Shown piece after piece: positions 11,239 through 23,584 of a DNA stretch of 64,000 nucleotides. The notes under the pieces were generated by a model. It was not told where the DNA came from and ran no database searches. It saw only the letters and a list, made by a program, of their open reading frames with translations. Position numbers and translations under genes: made by a program. Position 1 is the first letter of the stretch. Each line of letters begins with the position of its first letter. Origin of the DNA: Tetrastigma voinierianum. Its lineage: Eukaryota > Streptophyta > Magnoliopsida > Vitales > Vitaceae. The stretch spans positions 62,001 through 126,000 of the forward strand of contig JAEQBH010006403.1 in NCBI GenBank assembly GCA_016808115.1, read 5' to 3'.

Positions 11239-14200
11239 ATGGCATCATTTAACCCACTTGCAATGATTTTGAGTCAAAAACTGTGGATGGAAATAATTAT
11301 AGTGAATGGAAAACCAACTTTGTACATTGTTACGGATTTTGAAAAAGCGGAAGTTTGTCCTAACCACACCCAAACCCGATGAGCGCGGCAAATGCATCGT
11401 AGTCGGAAAAGACTATGAAGCTGGGACGAGGCAAATATATCGGTTCGCTATATTCTTGCCGGTGTTGCTAGTCATTTGAAAGGGCCAGATATCTCATCTC
11501 GAGAGTGGAGAAATGATCCAGACTCTCGATAATATGTTTGCACAATCAACAAGTTCTTTAAAGCGGGAGCTGCGGTTAGAGTACATAATGAACACTAGAA
11601 TGGCCCGGGGAAGTGTGAGGGATGGGTATGCGAAAATGATGTCGCATCTCGATCAATTTGAAGTGTTGGGGATGAAGATGGGCAAAGGTCCCAGGTGATT
11701 TCATATTTGAATCCCTACGATCGTTTACTCGGTTTAAAGTTAATTATAATATGAACAAGATGGATCTAACTCTACGAGTTGATGCATGAACTTGAAAGTC
11801 TTAGAAAGGGCTTTCGGAAGAGTCGGCGGTGATTCGTATGACGAGGTTCTACTTTCAAGCCCGAAAGGGAAACCTAAGGGTGGGAAAAAGAATAAGAACA
11901 AGCGAGAGGGTCGGGTACCGGTTACCAAAACCCAAGCTATGAAGAGGCCCAGAAGGCAAGTGCTTCAAGTCTTGGACGAAGAGATCCTTTGAGACGAAAT
12001 TGCCCTCGGTGCCAAAAAGCAAGGTATGGGTAATTTAAATGTGGTTGAAGCTTGTTTAGTGGAGAATTATAATGATAAATGGATCATTGATTCAGGAGCC
12101 ACTAACCATGTAAGTACTCTTTGCGCGATGGATTCGAACAGAAACTAGCTTGGTTGGACGAAGACATGGGATTTTGAGGCTTGGAAATGGAGAACATGTC
12201 TCTAGTTAAAAGCATTAGGACAAAGTAAATTATTTTTCAATAATGATAGGACTTTATGTTTAGTAGGCTGTTTTATATGTCATGGGATTTTTAAAAATTT
12301 AATTTACATTAGTTGTTTATTTGAACAGGTTTAACGAGTGGAATTTAATTCTTTATTACAATAAGAAGTTCAACGTCGGAGTTATTTGTCTTAGGTGATT
12401 TGATAGATGGTCTTTATTATTTAAGTCTATGTCTATGATGTTTTAATTACTGAAATTGTTGATAAGCATGATCACCTAGCCAAGAAGGAAAGTTTCAAAT
12501 GAAAGCGTGCCCAGCATTGCAGTAGAGTCATATTAATCCTAATAGGATTCATGGTTTAGTAAAAAGTGGGATCTTAACTTCCACTAGACTTTGAACCTAT
12601 ACCGAGTATGTGAATCTTGTTTGGAAGGTAAAATGACCAAAAGGCCCTTTAAAGCGAAAGGATATCGCGCAGCAAGCGGCTTGGAATTGGTGCATCTTAC
12701 GTGTGTGCGGACCCGATAAATGTCCAAGCGGAGAGGGAGGGTATGAGTATTTTGTCACTTTACGGATATTTACTTTCGAGATATGGATATATTTGCCTAA
12801 TGCGCCAAAGTGCGAAACTTTCACTAAATTTCGAGGAGTATAAGGCTGAGCGAGGAAAAGCAATTAGGACTCCATATCGAGAGCTTGGAATACGGCCAGG
12901 AGTGGTGAATACCTATCTGGAGAGTTTAAGTCTTACTTATTTCCGGGGGGATAGTTTCTATTATGTCGGCTTTGGAACACCCGACAAAATGGAGTTAGAA
13001 GAAGAAATAGAACTCTTGGGATAAGGAAGGAGTCAATGCTTAGTTATTCATCTCTACCTATATGATTTGAGATATGCCATAAGCTGCCAATGTATCTTAA
13101 ATTTAGTTCCTTCTAAAAGCGGTTCTAAGACACCTGAAATTGTGGAAAGGGGCGCGAAACTAGTTTAAGCCATGTAAGAATATGGGGTGCTCCTGCACAT
13201 GTCTTAGAAAGGATCCAAATAAGTTGGAATCGCGTACGAGGTTTGCATGTTTGTTGGCTACCCTAAAGGAACGAGGGTGGACTACATAGTCAGCCCGGAT
13301 AAAAGGTTGTGGCCAGTACTCATGACTTTTGGAGGAAGAAGTATATAAGCGATTTCAAGCCAGTAAAATAATTCTTGAGGGCTTGACTCGGCTCAAGAAC
13401 AAAGCCCCGAACCACCGGTGTCTTGGCCTCCTAATACCACGATTCCTATGCATGTTCAAGGGAAAATGTGCGAAGGTGAGCGAGCACGAGGTGGAACCGA
13501 TTGGAGCAGATCCCGATACATGTGGAATTGAGAACCGGAAGGCCGGTCTGAGAGGGAACTAGTACCTTTACAGGCTCAGAACAATGAACCACAACCAGTG
13601 GAGCTTCGTCGTAGTGATAGAGTAAGGCGGAAGCCTGAGATATGTCTTGCTAGGCGAGTCTTACCAAGTTATTGCTATTGACAGTGAAGATGATCCCATG
13701 ATTACAAAGCCTTTGCCGGAGATGTGGATGTACGGGGTGGCAAAAGCCGTAGATAGTGAAATGGAATCTATGTATTCCAATTCAGTTTAGTCTCCATAGA
13801 GGCACCAAGGGTAAAACCAATAGGAGTGTAAGTGGATTTACAAGAGAAAAGAGGATCAGATGGGAAGGTGGAAACCTTCAAAGCTAGATTGGTGGCAAAG
13901 GCTATACCAGGGGATAGATTATGAAGAAACCTTTTTCGCCGTAGCCATGTAAATCTATCCCGGATTCTTTTAGATTTGTAATTTGCTAGTCTCGGTCTGA
14001 GTTTGCGAGATGGATGTCAAAGCGACCTTTTAAATGGCAATTTAAATGAGGACATCTACATCACGACAACTTGAGAAAGGGTTCAAAGCTAAAAGCGAAG
14101 AACCACGTAGTATGCAAGTTGCGAGTCCATTTATGGACTTAAGCAAGCATCGGATCATGGAACATCGAGTTTGATCATGCCATTACTTCTTTTGGTTTGA

Positions 14201-15230
14201 GAAAAGCCTGATGAACCTTGTGTTTACAAAAGAATCAAGCCGCAGAAGGTAGTTTTTTTCTAGTCCTTTCACGTAGATGACGCATATTATTGTCGGAAAG
14301 CGACAAACAAGTGTTGTCAGTGTAAAAAGATTGGTTGCATAAACGAGTTTGATATGAAAGACTTGGGAGATGCCAACTATATTCTTGGAATCGAGCTTAT
14401 CTGATAGGAAGAATAAGTTGTTGGCACTATCTCAAGCCTCTTATATTGAATAAAGATTCTTTAATAGGGTTTAACATGGAAAATTCGAAAGGGGATCCTT
14501 ACCCTTTAGACATGGAATTCGTCTTTCTAAGGAAGCCCGATCACCAAAAACTCACGGCGAAAGAGCGTATGAAGTAGGATACCTTATGCCTCGGTGTGGG
14601 AAGTAGTCTCATGTGTGCCATGTTATGTACCCGAGGAGCCGGATATACGTTATGCGTGGGAGTTATGGCCGTATCTATCGATCCGTTGAAGAATAACTGG
14701 ATTGCGATAAAGCATACTCTTAAGTATCTAAGGAGAGCAGAGATTATATGCTAGTATATTCAAGGTGAGTTTAGAAACCATTGGTTTTCCACAGGACTCG
14801 AACTTCAAGGGGATATTATTCGAGGAAATCTACCTACGGTTATGTGTTTACACTATATGGTGGAAATTTGGCAATCTGTTGGAGGTATTAAGCAGACGTG
14901 TGTAGCGATTCCACCACGAGGAAATTTGAATATGTTCTTTATGCGAGGCGGCTAAGGAAGTTGTGTGGGCGAAGAAGTTCATTATGGATCTTGGTGTGAT
15001 ACCCGGTGCGGTCGACATGCACTTCTTTGCCCGACAACGGTGGGGCGTGTACGATCGAAGAACCAAGGTATCCTGAAACAAAAACATTGAGAGGAAGTAC
15101 CATGATCAGAGACATCATTGAGGCGAGGAGACACAGTGGTTGCAAAATAGCGTCGGAACCTAAGCGGACCCATTCACAAAGGCTCTACATTTCCAAGTTT
15201 TTGAAGACATGTAGATTCTATGGGTGTTAG
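11239..15230 (+). pseudogene. copia gag-pol polyprotein, frameshifted
   Basis: The start ATG opens MASFNPLAMILSQK, and a DGNNYSEWKTN string near 11280-11315 is the usual copia gag (UBN2-type) beginning. EMIQTLDNMFAQSTS lies near 11505-11550. A basic region KGKPKGGKKNKNK (about 11865-11905) precedes the protease motif WIIDSGATNHV at 12083-12115, which keeps the catalytic Asp. Integrase pieces follow at 12560-13600. RT includes KWIYKRK and FKARLVAKGYTQ-like strings (13835-13920), a MDVKATF-like stretch (14010) and an LxVDD-like region near 14270. RNase H near 14990-15190 ends in ADPFTKALHF-like sequence before a stop. Frame changes are numerous, so a working product is unlikely. Confidence 0.8.
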
Positions 15231-16209
15231 GAGATTCTGAGAGCTTTATTTTAGAATTTAGTGGGAGTTTTTATTTGAGCTTTTGTAGCAAGACAAATAA
15301 AATTATTGTATTTTCTGTGTTAATAAAAGTTTCAATGAGGTATTAATTTCACCTTGTGCACACTAGTATTTTTCGTATTAAGGTCGAGGATTAATTATGC
15401 GGTATATGGTCATATGGATAAAGTCCATGGAAGACATGATCATAAGTTCTCATAGTGTGAATAAGATCACGATTATTGAATAAAGTTGGACGCTTTATTT
15501 AAAATGCAATATTTTATGATAAATAAATGCTTGGTTATTATAAAATATTGGTGCGAGATATGTTTGCATTGATAGGATCAAAGAAAGATTTAATTAAAGT
15601 TAAATTTCTGTGAAAGGAATTAAATCTCAAGTGATATTTGATTATTATTTTTCTCTCAATCCTGAGTTTATTTTAAATAGGTAATTGAATAATTATCGGT
15701 CTTTGAATTGTCAATATGTGAGGGCCCCTATTTTGGCCCGGTAATACCTAGATGATTTGGGAACGTGATTGTTTTAATTACGGTATTTGAAATAAACAAA
15801 AAATGGAAATTGTATGAAATATCCTCTTGATATGTTTGATTACTTGGATGTAATGAGTCAGGCGGTGCATTTGATCCACACGTGAAGCTGTTAAATCAAG
15901 AGATTAAAATAATTAATTGATGACAGAAAATATAATCAATTAATTATCGATATATTACAATGGAGGAAATTAATATATATATCAATATTATTAATTTTGG
16001 AGTTCAACTCTGGGCCTTTAGTGGAGTGGCACCGGATTAGATAATTGCTTTTCAATTATAAGGAGCCTTAATTAATAATAGCCGTTGGATCCCAGGGCTG
16101 GCTGGGAAAGTGGCGGAGCTCATATCGGTAATGGGCCCATAGAACCACAAAGGTTGGAGTTACATGGTTTGGGCTTATGCTCGAGTTTGTACTCGAGCAA
16201 GTGGGAGAT
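15231..16209 (+). other. 3' non-coding part of the copia element and polypurine tract
   Basis: Nearly 1 kb between the RNase H end and the 3' LTR has no gene. The last bases, AAGTGGGAGAT (about 16199-16209), form the polypurine tract that primes plus-strand synthesis in this group. Confidence 0.7.
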
Positions 16210-16769
16210 TGTTAGCAATTATGTGCTCTTGGGTCCCACTTGGTATTCTCAAATATATGTATAAATTATAAATTTATAATAAATATAATTTATTATATGA
16301 CGGTTATTTATAATAAATATAATTTATTATATGAGCAGATTATTCCTTGATGTAATGGGTTTTAAGGTTTTCTCTTTAGGTTTTTTTCCTTACATTTTTT
16401 GAGAATCTGAGAACAAGAGAAAAGAAAGAATTTTCTCTTCTTTGTTTTTCTCTAAGTGTTCTAAGATTCAGGTTCTACGTCGATTCATTATTGCCTACAC
16501 ATCCATACCACCCACGAGGATAGATCTGGAAGGTCGAGACCGGTGCGGATGTGATCGTAGATTGGATGGTGTAGATCGTTGGTTGCGTCTCTTTGTTCTT
16601 TTGGCCAGATCGACGGTGTAGATTCTTTGGTTGGTGGGCGTCCCCAGAAGTCGGTTGACGGATACGCAAATCTACATAAGGTAATTTTATTTAATGATAA
16701 GTTTTGAATCACAGTTCGCGTGTTTAATCATATTGCTAGATCCATTACTTCATTGTGTGTTTTCCTTGA
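16210..16769 (+). repeat. 3' LTR of the nested copia element
   Basis: It starts TGTTAGCAATTATGTG right after the polypurine tract and aligns with 9058-9642. It has one fewer AT-rich 35 bp unit and scattered short mismatch blocks. The end is set at TTTTCCTTGA by comparison with CCTTCA in the 5' copy. Confidence 0.85.
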
Positions 16770-17807
16770 TAAGCTGTTTATACAAAAGTACATATTGCAT
16801 ATATTTTCTTTATAAAGGATTTGAGCATGTAATAGAATGTTAACTAGTTTATTTACGCATTAAGGATGATTGATATACCCGATGGTCGAATAAGCGATCT
16901 TGCGAACTATTGATGTGTCACTCCGTCTATGACCAGTAGGCAGTGTCGGTAGTGTTCACTATTTGATTATTTATAACCGGTCAACGGCCCGGCGGGGCCG
17001 TGCGTGTTATAAAACCATGTGATCTTGGCACAACGGGCCCGGTAGGCCCGTCTTAGGTGACTACGATATCCACAGTATGCTCCGAAGACATAAGGTTAAA
17101 TTCGTTAAGGGCATAAGCGAATTGATTAGCATAGCCCAGTTGGATTGGCCTCGCTGAGATTGATTTTGGAGATTGAATTGAATCGGCCCGAATTGAATTT
17201 GTGAGCATATTTGGAATTGATTTGAGATTGTGAAATATTGATTATGAAAATGTATTTATGGGATGATCGATGAACTATAATTTATTGTATATATATATAA
17301 CAAAGTATATGTATTGTATTTATATTGATCATCGAATGATTGAAAGTTCTGAATTATTAAATTGCATGAATTGATTTAAATTTGGAGCGAGGAATGGTTG
17401 TAGAACCCGCTAAGCGTAAGAAAATGCTTAGTATTCTTTACCAATGCGCGGTGTCGGTGATAGATAGTGATCGATAGAGGACCCAGATCGGAGCGTCGGT
17501 CGTAAGAAAGAAATCTCGGAGTATGCTCCAGACATGTGCTATCATTTCATGTGTTCTTTTTTAGATATGGATATTTTGTATAAACAATTTGAATCTTGAA
17601 CATCTATTTTGTAATCATTTTGAAAGGCTTGGATGCCTACATTGTAAATGGATTTTGTTAAATGTAAATGTTTATGGAGAAACACTCGAATTTTATAAAT
17701 CGCTTCGCAAGATATGATTTTGAATGATTTAGTGATTTTAGTGGCATCCCGGACTCGGTTCGGATCCGCCCAAGCGGGTCGGGTCGGGTCGGGTAAGGGG
17801 CGCCACA
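16770..17807 (+). repeat. 3' LTR of the Tekay-type element, second half
   Basis: From about 16890 it matches 1541-2376 of the 5' LTR and ends in GGGGCGCCACA. A GGGTC(GGGTC)n run at 17776-17794 is expanded relative to the 5' copy, which has a single GGGGTCGCCC at this spot. Confidence 0.8.
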
Positions 17808-20790
17808 ATCAGCCTCTCTCTCTGATTCTTCTCATTATAGCCGATGATGGGAAAATAGATCCCCATTCTCCTTATTATCTTGGGTCTGGAGATCAACTCG
17901 GGAATATGATCACCCACGTGATCCTTTCTAATGACAATTATATTTCATGGGCACGTGCAATTAAGTTGTCTTTGAAAGCTCGCCGAAAGTTTGTGTTTGT
18001 TGATGGGACATTCACCAAACCAACGGAGAAGAAGAAACAACTCGATTGGGACACTGTCAATTCTATGCTTGTCTCATGGATCATACGGACTCTTGATCCA
18101 AAATTGGCGGCCTCCATTCCTTTTCATAGTGACCCAGCGACTTTGGGATTATCTTGAGAGCGGTTTGCGTGGCCAATGGTCCTCGCCTTCAACAGTGAGC
18201 GATATTACCAAGTATGAGCTTCGAATATGTCTATTGATGATTATTATACCAGTTTGATGGGATTGTATGATGAATTGGATCGTCTCAAGCCTCTCCATGC
18301 GTGTGCCTGTGGTAATTGTACTTGTGATGTTGCTGGTCGACTTGCTACGGATCGGGAGGAGGAGAAACTCCATCAATTTCTCATTGGCATTAACGATGGA
18401 AGTTATATCTGTGATGCGTTCTAATTTGTTGTCAGCTTCTCCTTTACGTCTACCATTCGTGTGTATCGAACATGTCTTCGGGAAGAAAAGTCTCGAGGGT
18501 ATTGCTCGAAGTGGCTGACGAGGAGGAAATCCATGCGTTTGCTCGCAAAGCTACTTACGACCAGGCTCGTGTTGCAGATCTAGATAAATCAAAATTGTAT
18601 TACTTGTTTTGGCAGCGATCGAGTCATGATGACAATACTTGTTTCAAAGCATGGATATCCGGGATTGGTGGGAAGATCGAACGTGAAGTCGAGCGATTAC
18701 GACCCAATGCCTGACCCTCCTACTTGGCTCCATTGCTCCTCGTGAAGTTTGTGGCGAAGTGGCTACCCGCGGTCGTGGTAATCTTTGTAGTGGTGGGGAC
18801 CAATTAGTGGCCTCCTCTCATGGGTCCTCGGCATTTCTTTGCACGACATAAATGGAAAGCGGGGTTCAAATTTTATTGAATATGATAAATAATCGCCCGG
18901 CATGATCGGATGATGGAGTGCGTTCTCTCCTTTTCTTGGATTATTGATGCGGTGGCTCTCGCCATGTTGCGCCTTTGAATCATGTTTGTGGACACTCATC
19001 ATATTTCGCAATGTTGATTGGGTTACCCTAGCGGTGCACGTACCATTGCTATAAAAATTTGTAAGCGTTTTGTTGGCCCGATGGGTTGATACTTGAACAT
19101 GTTTTATTTGTACCGATTACATTGCAACAATCTCGGTGTCACAATTAATTGATGATTCTAAATGTCTTTTCTGATTCGATTCATTATGTGCTATCACGGG
19201 ACCTACGCTCGGGGAGTCGATTGGAGCCGTGAGCGTAAGGATGGACTATTATTTCGGCGGATTCCTACGATTATTGTGCGATAGGTTCGAGAGATTCCAG
19301 TTTTGAGTTGTGGCATCGTCGTGCAGGGCATCCGTCGGATAAAGTCGTCCAAGTTAGTTAAAATTTATTTCTTCGATTACTTCTAGAAAGAAATTGAATA
19401 AAGCATCACGAAGTTTGTCCTCCGAGCAAAGCAAAACGTGATAGTTTTCACATGCGGAGTGATAGTAAGCTAATAGTCGAATCTTTGAACTTATTCATTG
19501 TGATTTGTGGGACCCCGAATAAGATACCCTCTTAAATTGGAGCACATTATTTTTTTTGACTTTGGTGGATGATTTTCAAGAAATTTGTATGGGTTTATTA
19601 TTGGATTCAAAAACACAAGTTTTATCAGATTTTATTCATTTTTGCTATGATTACGCATGGGTTTGAAGCACATGTCGAAATAGTACGGGTGATAATGAGT
19701 GAGTTTAAATGTATGTTGGATTATTTTGATACACATACAGCATTATTTTCAAACCTCTTGTGTTGGGACTCCTCAACAAAATGAGTGGGTGTGGAGCAAA
19801 GCATCAACATATTCTTAATGAATTCGTGCTTTGATGTTTCAAAGGCCCGATGCTTCCTATTACTTTTTGGGGAGAATGTGATGGCAGTGCGGTGTATCTC
19901 GATGAGGCTCATACGGTTTGCTCCACAATACAACTCCCTTTGAAATTCTCTTTGGCCAGGCACCTGAGTATGATGAACTTAAGGTTTTGGTTGTTTAGCT
20001 TTTGCCCACAATCAAAGGCGAGTAATAAATTGCTCCTCAGTAGGAAGTGTGTCTTTATTAGTTATCCACATGGGAAAAAGTTGGAAATTATATGACCTTG
20101 AGACGGGTGACATCTTTGTTTCCGAGAGATGTAAAGTTTCATGAAAATGAATTTCCTTCTGAATTGTTTCTACTTCTCGATGCCGAAACATTCCTCATTA
20201 AGCCACTGATTCTAATGCGGATTGATGTGATTTTTGGAAGACTTAGATGCTGCTTTGGTGGATGATCATCTGACCCTTGCAATTGGGACTAGATTGTCTT
20301 TGAATCCACACATCGCCTCCTGTGCCCCACACGCCACCGTCTCATCCCCTACTTTCCATAGATGACTTAGGGCGCGGGTTCTTTGGATAAAGCGTCCCTC
20401 GGTCTTTAGCCATTGACTTTGTTACCCACCTTGTACAATCTTGAGTCCATCGAGTGTTCATCGTCTTACACTAGCTCCTCGGGTACTCCTTATCCACATA
20501 GCACATTATGTGAATTGTAATAAGTTTTCTCCGTCTTGTGTTTTCTGCGATCAGAGGCATTGAACCTCGTTCTTTTAAAGAAGCTATGCAAGATGAAGGT
20601 TGGCGCGAGGCTATGCAGAAAGAAATTGCTGCTTTAGAAGCTAATGGCACCTAGGACATGGCAGTTTTACCTCCTCATAAAAAGGCTCTTGGTTCTAAAT
20701 GGGTATACAAAATCAAATATCATGCGAATGGGCAAGTAGAGCGTCTTAAGGCTCGTCTGGTTATTTTTGACAATCATCAAGTTGAGGGGG
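17808..20790 (+). pseudogene. Older copia element, 5' part: gag, protease, integrase, start of RT
   Basis: Sequence directly after the chromovirus LTR is copia gag. HVILSNDNYISWARAIK lies near 17910-17965, then FVDGTFTKP at 17995-18020 and FLIGINDGSY near 18380-18410. The zinc knuckle near 18600-18660 is damaged. A protease trace WIIDxxxSxHVAPLNHV is at about 18938-18985. The pre-integrase motif LWHRRAGHPSDKV is at 19309-19347, followed by ELIHCDLW, WVYWIQK-like, SCVGTPQQNE-like (19755-19785) and ITFWGEC (19860-19880) strings. RT begins FKEAMQDEGWREAMQKEI (20570-20625) and SKWVYKIKYHANGQ, and stops at the Athila-like insertion. The gag start and 5' LTR are missing because the Tekay-type element inserted at 17808. 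Confidence 0.85.
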
Positions 20791-22360
20791 TGATTCGTGC
20801 CACAATAGGCTGAGCTAAAATCAACAAAATTTATATACACCTAAGTTCCTACTCTTTGCGGTAATTGACTCACTACCAGTATAGTGGTGCAGGGTCGAGC
20901 AGCGGGGATGGGTTTTCATCCTAAGAATGATGCGCATGAGTGTAAAAGGTAGGGCTTTCTATTTGGACTTTGGATTTGCTTCAAAAGCTTGATGAGTAGT
21001 TTGAAAGTGAGGTGTAAGCGAAAGTAAAGTGTGAAAAAGTTAACTTTGAAGATTTAGGTCACTAACTTGGTAACTTAGGGCAAACAAGTGTCGCCGGGTT
21101 TTTATCACTCGCGTTATGACATGCAACCTATAGTCAGGCATAACTTGGGATCTATGTTTAACTAGCAAACCTAACCACAGAAACCACTCCCTATTTGAGT
21201 TAACACGGGTAACAGCATCTATGGCCCTTTTCGGTTTGAAACCACAGCATTAAATATCATTTCGAGAGGCTCGTAAGGAGCCATCTAATGAACCAGTGCA
21301 TCTATGTAAATGTGTATTTCTGTCTAAAGCATGGAAGTATTAGGCGAATCCAATGCGTGAAAATTTGTCATTACTATTTGAAGATGAGGGCCATAAATCT
21401 TGATGCACAGTGACTTTCGGTCTGAGAGGACAACATCGCGAATGCCCCACCACAGGCTATTTACTTCTCTTGAAGAAAGGAAACGTAACATCTCTTGAGT
21501 TATCAAATATAGGGGTGTTTGACCTAGAAGTAAGAAGGAGAAGAGGAAAATAAAAACCCTAAATAAAAAATACGAACTTTATTTACAAAATGAAAACTTA
21601 CAAATTCTTCTCTCCCCCAGGTGTTGCTTCCCCGAAAATTCTATATATTTATTACAAAAGAGAGGGGTTATATAGGCCACCTCAATACATGAAAATACCA
21701 AAAGCCTACAAATTTGGCTAAGTTAAGAGACCGAGAGTAATACACCAAATTTGGAGTCGGTTAGCATTAATACAACATGTGAGGCGGTGAATTTCATTAG
21801 GAGTGAAGAATTTAAGCTAGGTAAGCGAAATCACAAGGCATAAATCGGAAATTTGCTCAGGCTGGCAAATTTGCTTCAACTAGCGAAATTTCGCTAACTT
21901 TCATGAGAATTTTAAATTGATAAGCAATCATGAATTTCGCTGAGGCGATTTCATGAAACCCCGGTGTCTAGCGAAAATCCACAATTTTATCGAACTTCAT
22001 GTAAATTTTCGCTAAACTCCGCGAAATTTTCAAGAATCCCGAAAATTGCCAGGGTTTGGGCCGATTTTCACCGTTTGCCTCCCGTCTTCTATCAGATCAA
22101 TTTTTCTTCACTTTGCCTTCGCCATTGATTCTTGGTCAAGTTGATGGTTTACACTTGAGTTCAACTTCATGATTCATCATACATCCCGATATTGAACTTC
22201 TAAAGTGCGCAAACCCGCAAAATGTACCAAAATACTCTAACGTGGTACAGGTTACTAAGAAGACTTCAACACTTTAATTGGTAGTAATGACATGATTAAT
22301 GCGCAAAGCACTCAAACCTATCTAATATAGGGTTCAAAATTGCACTTTGGGCATTAATCA
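20791..22360 (-). repeat. 3' LTR of the minus-strand Athila-like element
   Basis: It aligns with 33480-35056: shared TGATTCG start, GAGCTAAAATCAACAAAATT, ATGGGTTTTCATCCTAAG, and the end GGGCATTAATCA on the plus strand. The stretch at 21810-22060 repeats GCGAAAT/ATTTCGC words, many of them palindromic as GCGAAATTTCGC. Comparison with the other copy shows short mismatch blocks. Confidence 0.85.
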
Positions 22361-23584
22361 CACTCCCAACCGAAACGCTATTAGTCCCTTAGCAATGCAA
22401 AACTAAAAAAAGGAGACGCATGAAGTGATTTTTCAAAAAGGTTATGATTCAAAAGGTATATGCACATATAAACATTGCCTTTAAACTTAAAATCGGGAGA
22501 TCAAAGTTGTAAACCCATATGAAAGAACTAAATCCATACAAGAACAATTTAGGTCAATCTCTGGATCCACGATTCTAAACTTGAATTTCCACCGTCTAAT
22601 GGTTCTTCAGATAACCAGATTAAGCCAACAAACTGCAAAATTGTCCCTCCCCCAACCTAGCACCGACATGGCCTTAAAGTTGTTGAACAACCTAGATGGC
22701 TAGTTACTCTCTTCTTTCTTCATTCAATTACAATGCAGTGGTGCAATGCTTAAAATCCGACTTCACTCAAAGTCCCGTGTAATCGGGGTCCACCGATGAC
22801 TCCCAACCACTAAGGTTTAGGGCATCGCTTCTCGCAAGGATCAGAGACCACAAACCTACAGCTTCAATTCCTGACTCAATGACCTTGAAAATCAAGCACC
22901 ACAAATCGCTAGACTCTACCTATCCACCCATGTAATCGACACTAAATCGATGACTCTAACCAATTAAGGCTTAGTAGCATCGGGCTTCAAAGGCTTCGCC
23001 ATACACCCTGACCGTGCTCGGTTTCACAAAACTACCGACTTTATTTTCTTTCTTCTTTCTTTTTTTTCTTTTTCTTTCTTTTTCTCGAAGACTACTTCGT
23101 CTTCAAAATATGGGTAACACAAACCTATCCCCTAGGTCACAACATGCCTAAGGTCGCTTTTGCAGGCTTAAAATGAGGGATATAAATTCACGTACTTATT
23201 GAAATAATCTAGAGTGCAGTGTGTGAATTAGCCTAAGGGAGAAATGTTCAAGTCGAGCATGCCGGAACTCGTAATTGACCAAAATTAATAATTCAAGCAT
23301 GGAATTTGTTCTAGCATAAGAGGTGACAAACAAGGCTTCAATTTCCAACATAAAGCAATTCAATTGTCCAATTTAGCCAATTTAATTGTTCAATTGAAAA
23401 GAAAACATTTACATTACGGTAAAGGCACAAACATGATATACAAAAAGTCAGATATATAAATCAATAGTTTTGATATAGCCAAAATGGCTAATACATGAAT
23501 ATAAAGAACACAAAAATATCACCGCCTACTATGGCTATTACATAACTTAAATCAAAATTAGTAGGCAAATTGATAAAGCCGTAA
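22361..23584 (-). other. 3' non-coding region and polypurine tract of the minus-strand element
   Basis: On the minus strand GGTTGGGAGTG (22361-22371) lies immediately before the LTR and serves as polypurine tract. A purine-rich run on the minus strand at 23041-23087 (CTTTCTTTTTT-type on plus) is like the A-rich runs at 30205-30265 and 63290-63345 in the related elements. No ORF is supported here. Confidence 0.6.

Larger units (their letters stand above)
9058..16769 (+). mobile_element. Complete copia retrotransposon nested in the Tekay-type 3' LTR
   Basis: The element is 7.7 kb with direct LTRs (9058-9642 and 16210-16769), a tRNA-iMet PBS, gag-pol on the plus strand and a polypurine tract. 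The flanks ATAAA (9053-9057) and ATAAG or TAAGC after the 3' LTR are close to a 5 bp target duplication. Removing it joins 9057 to 16770 inside the chromovirus LTR. The domain order gag, protease, integrase, RT, RNase H is that of Ty1/copia. The lineage is not resolved. Confidence 0.85.
1537..17807 (+). mobile_element. Tekay-type Ty3 chromovirus, interrupted by two other retrotransposons
   Basis: The order is 5' LTR (only its 3' part, 1537-2376), gag, protease-RT-RNase H, integrase with chromodomain (about 2795-6985), polypurine stretch (6990-7000), then a 3' LTR of about 3.1 kb split at 9057/16770 by a copia element. The two LTRs align from about 1541/16890 to the shared end GCGCCACA at 2376/17807. 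Long LTRs, the gag sequence and the C-terminal chromodomain suit the Tekay/Del lineage of chromoviruses. Beyond 17807 the flank is the gag of another copia element, so this element inserted there; its left flank is outside the window. Confidence 0.8.
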
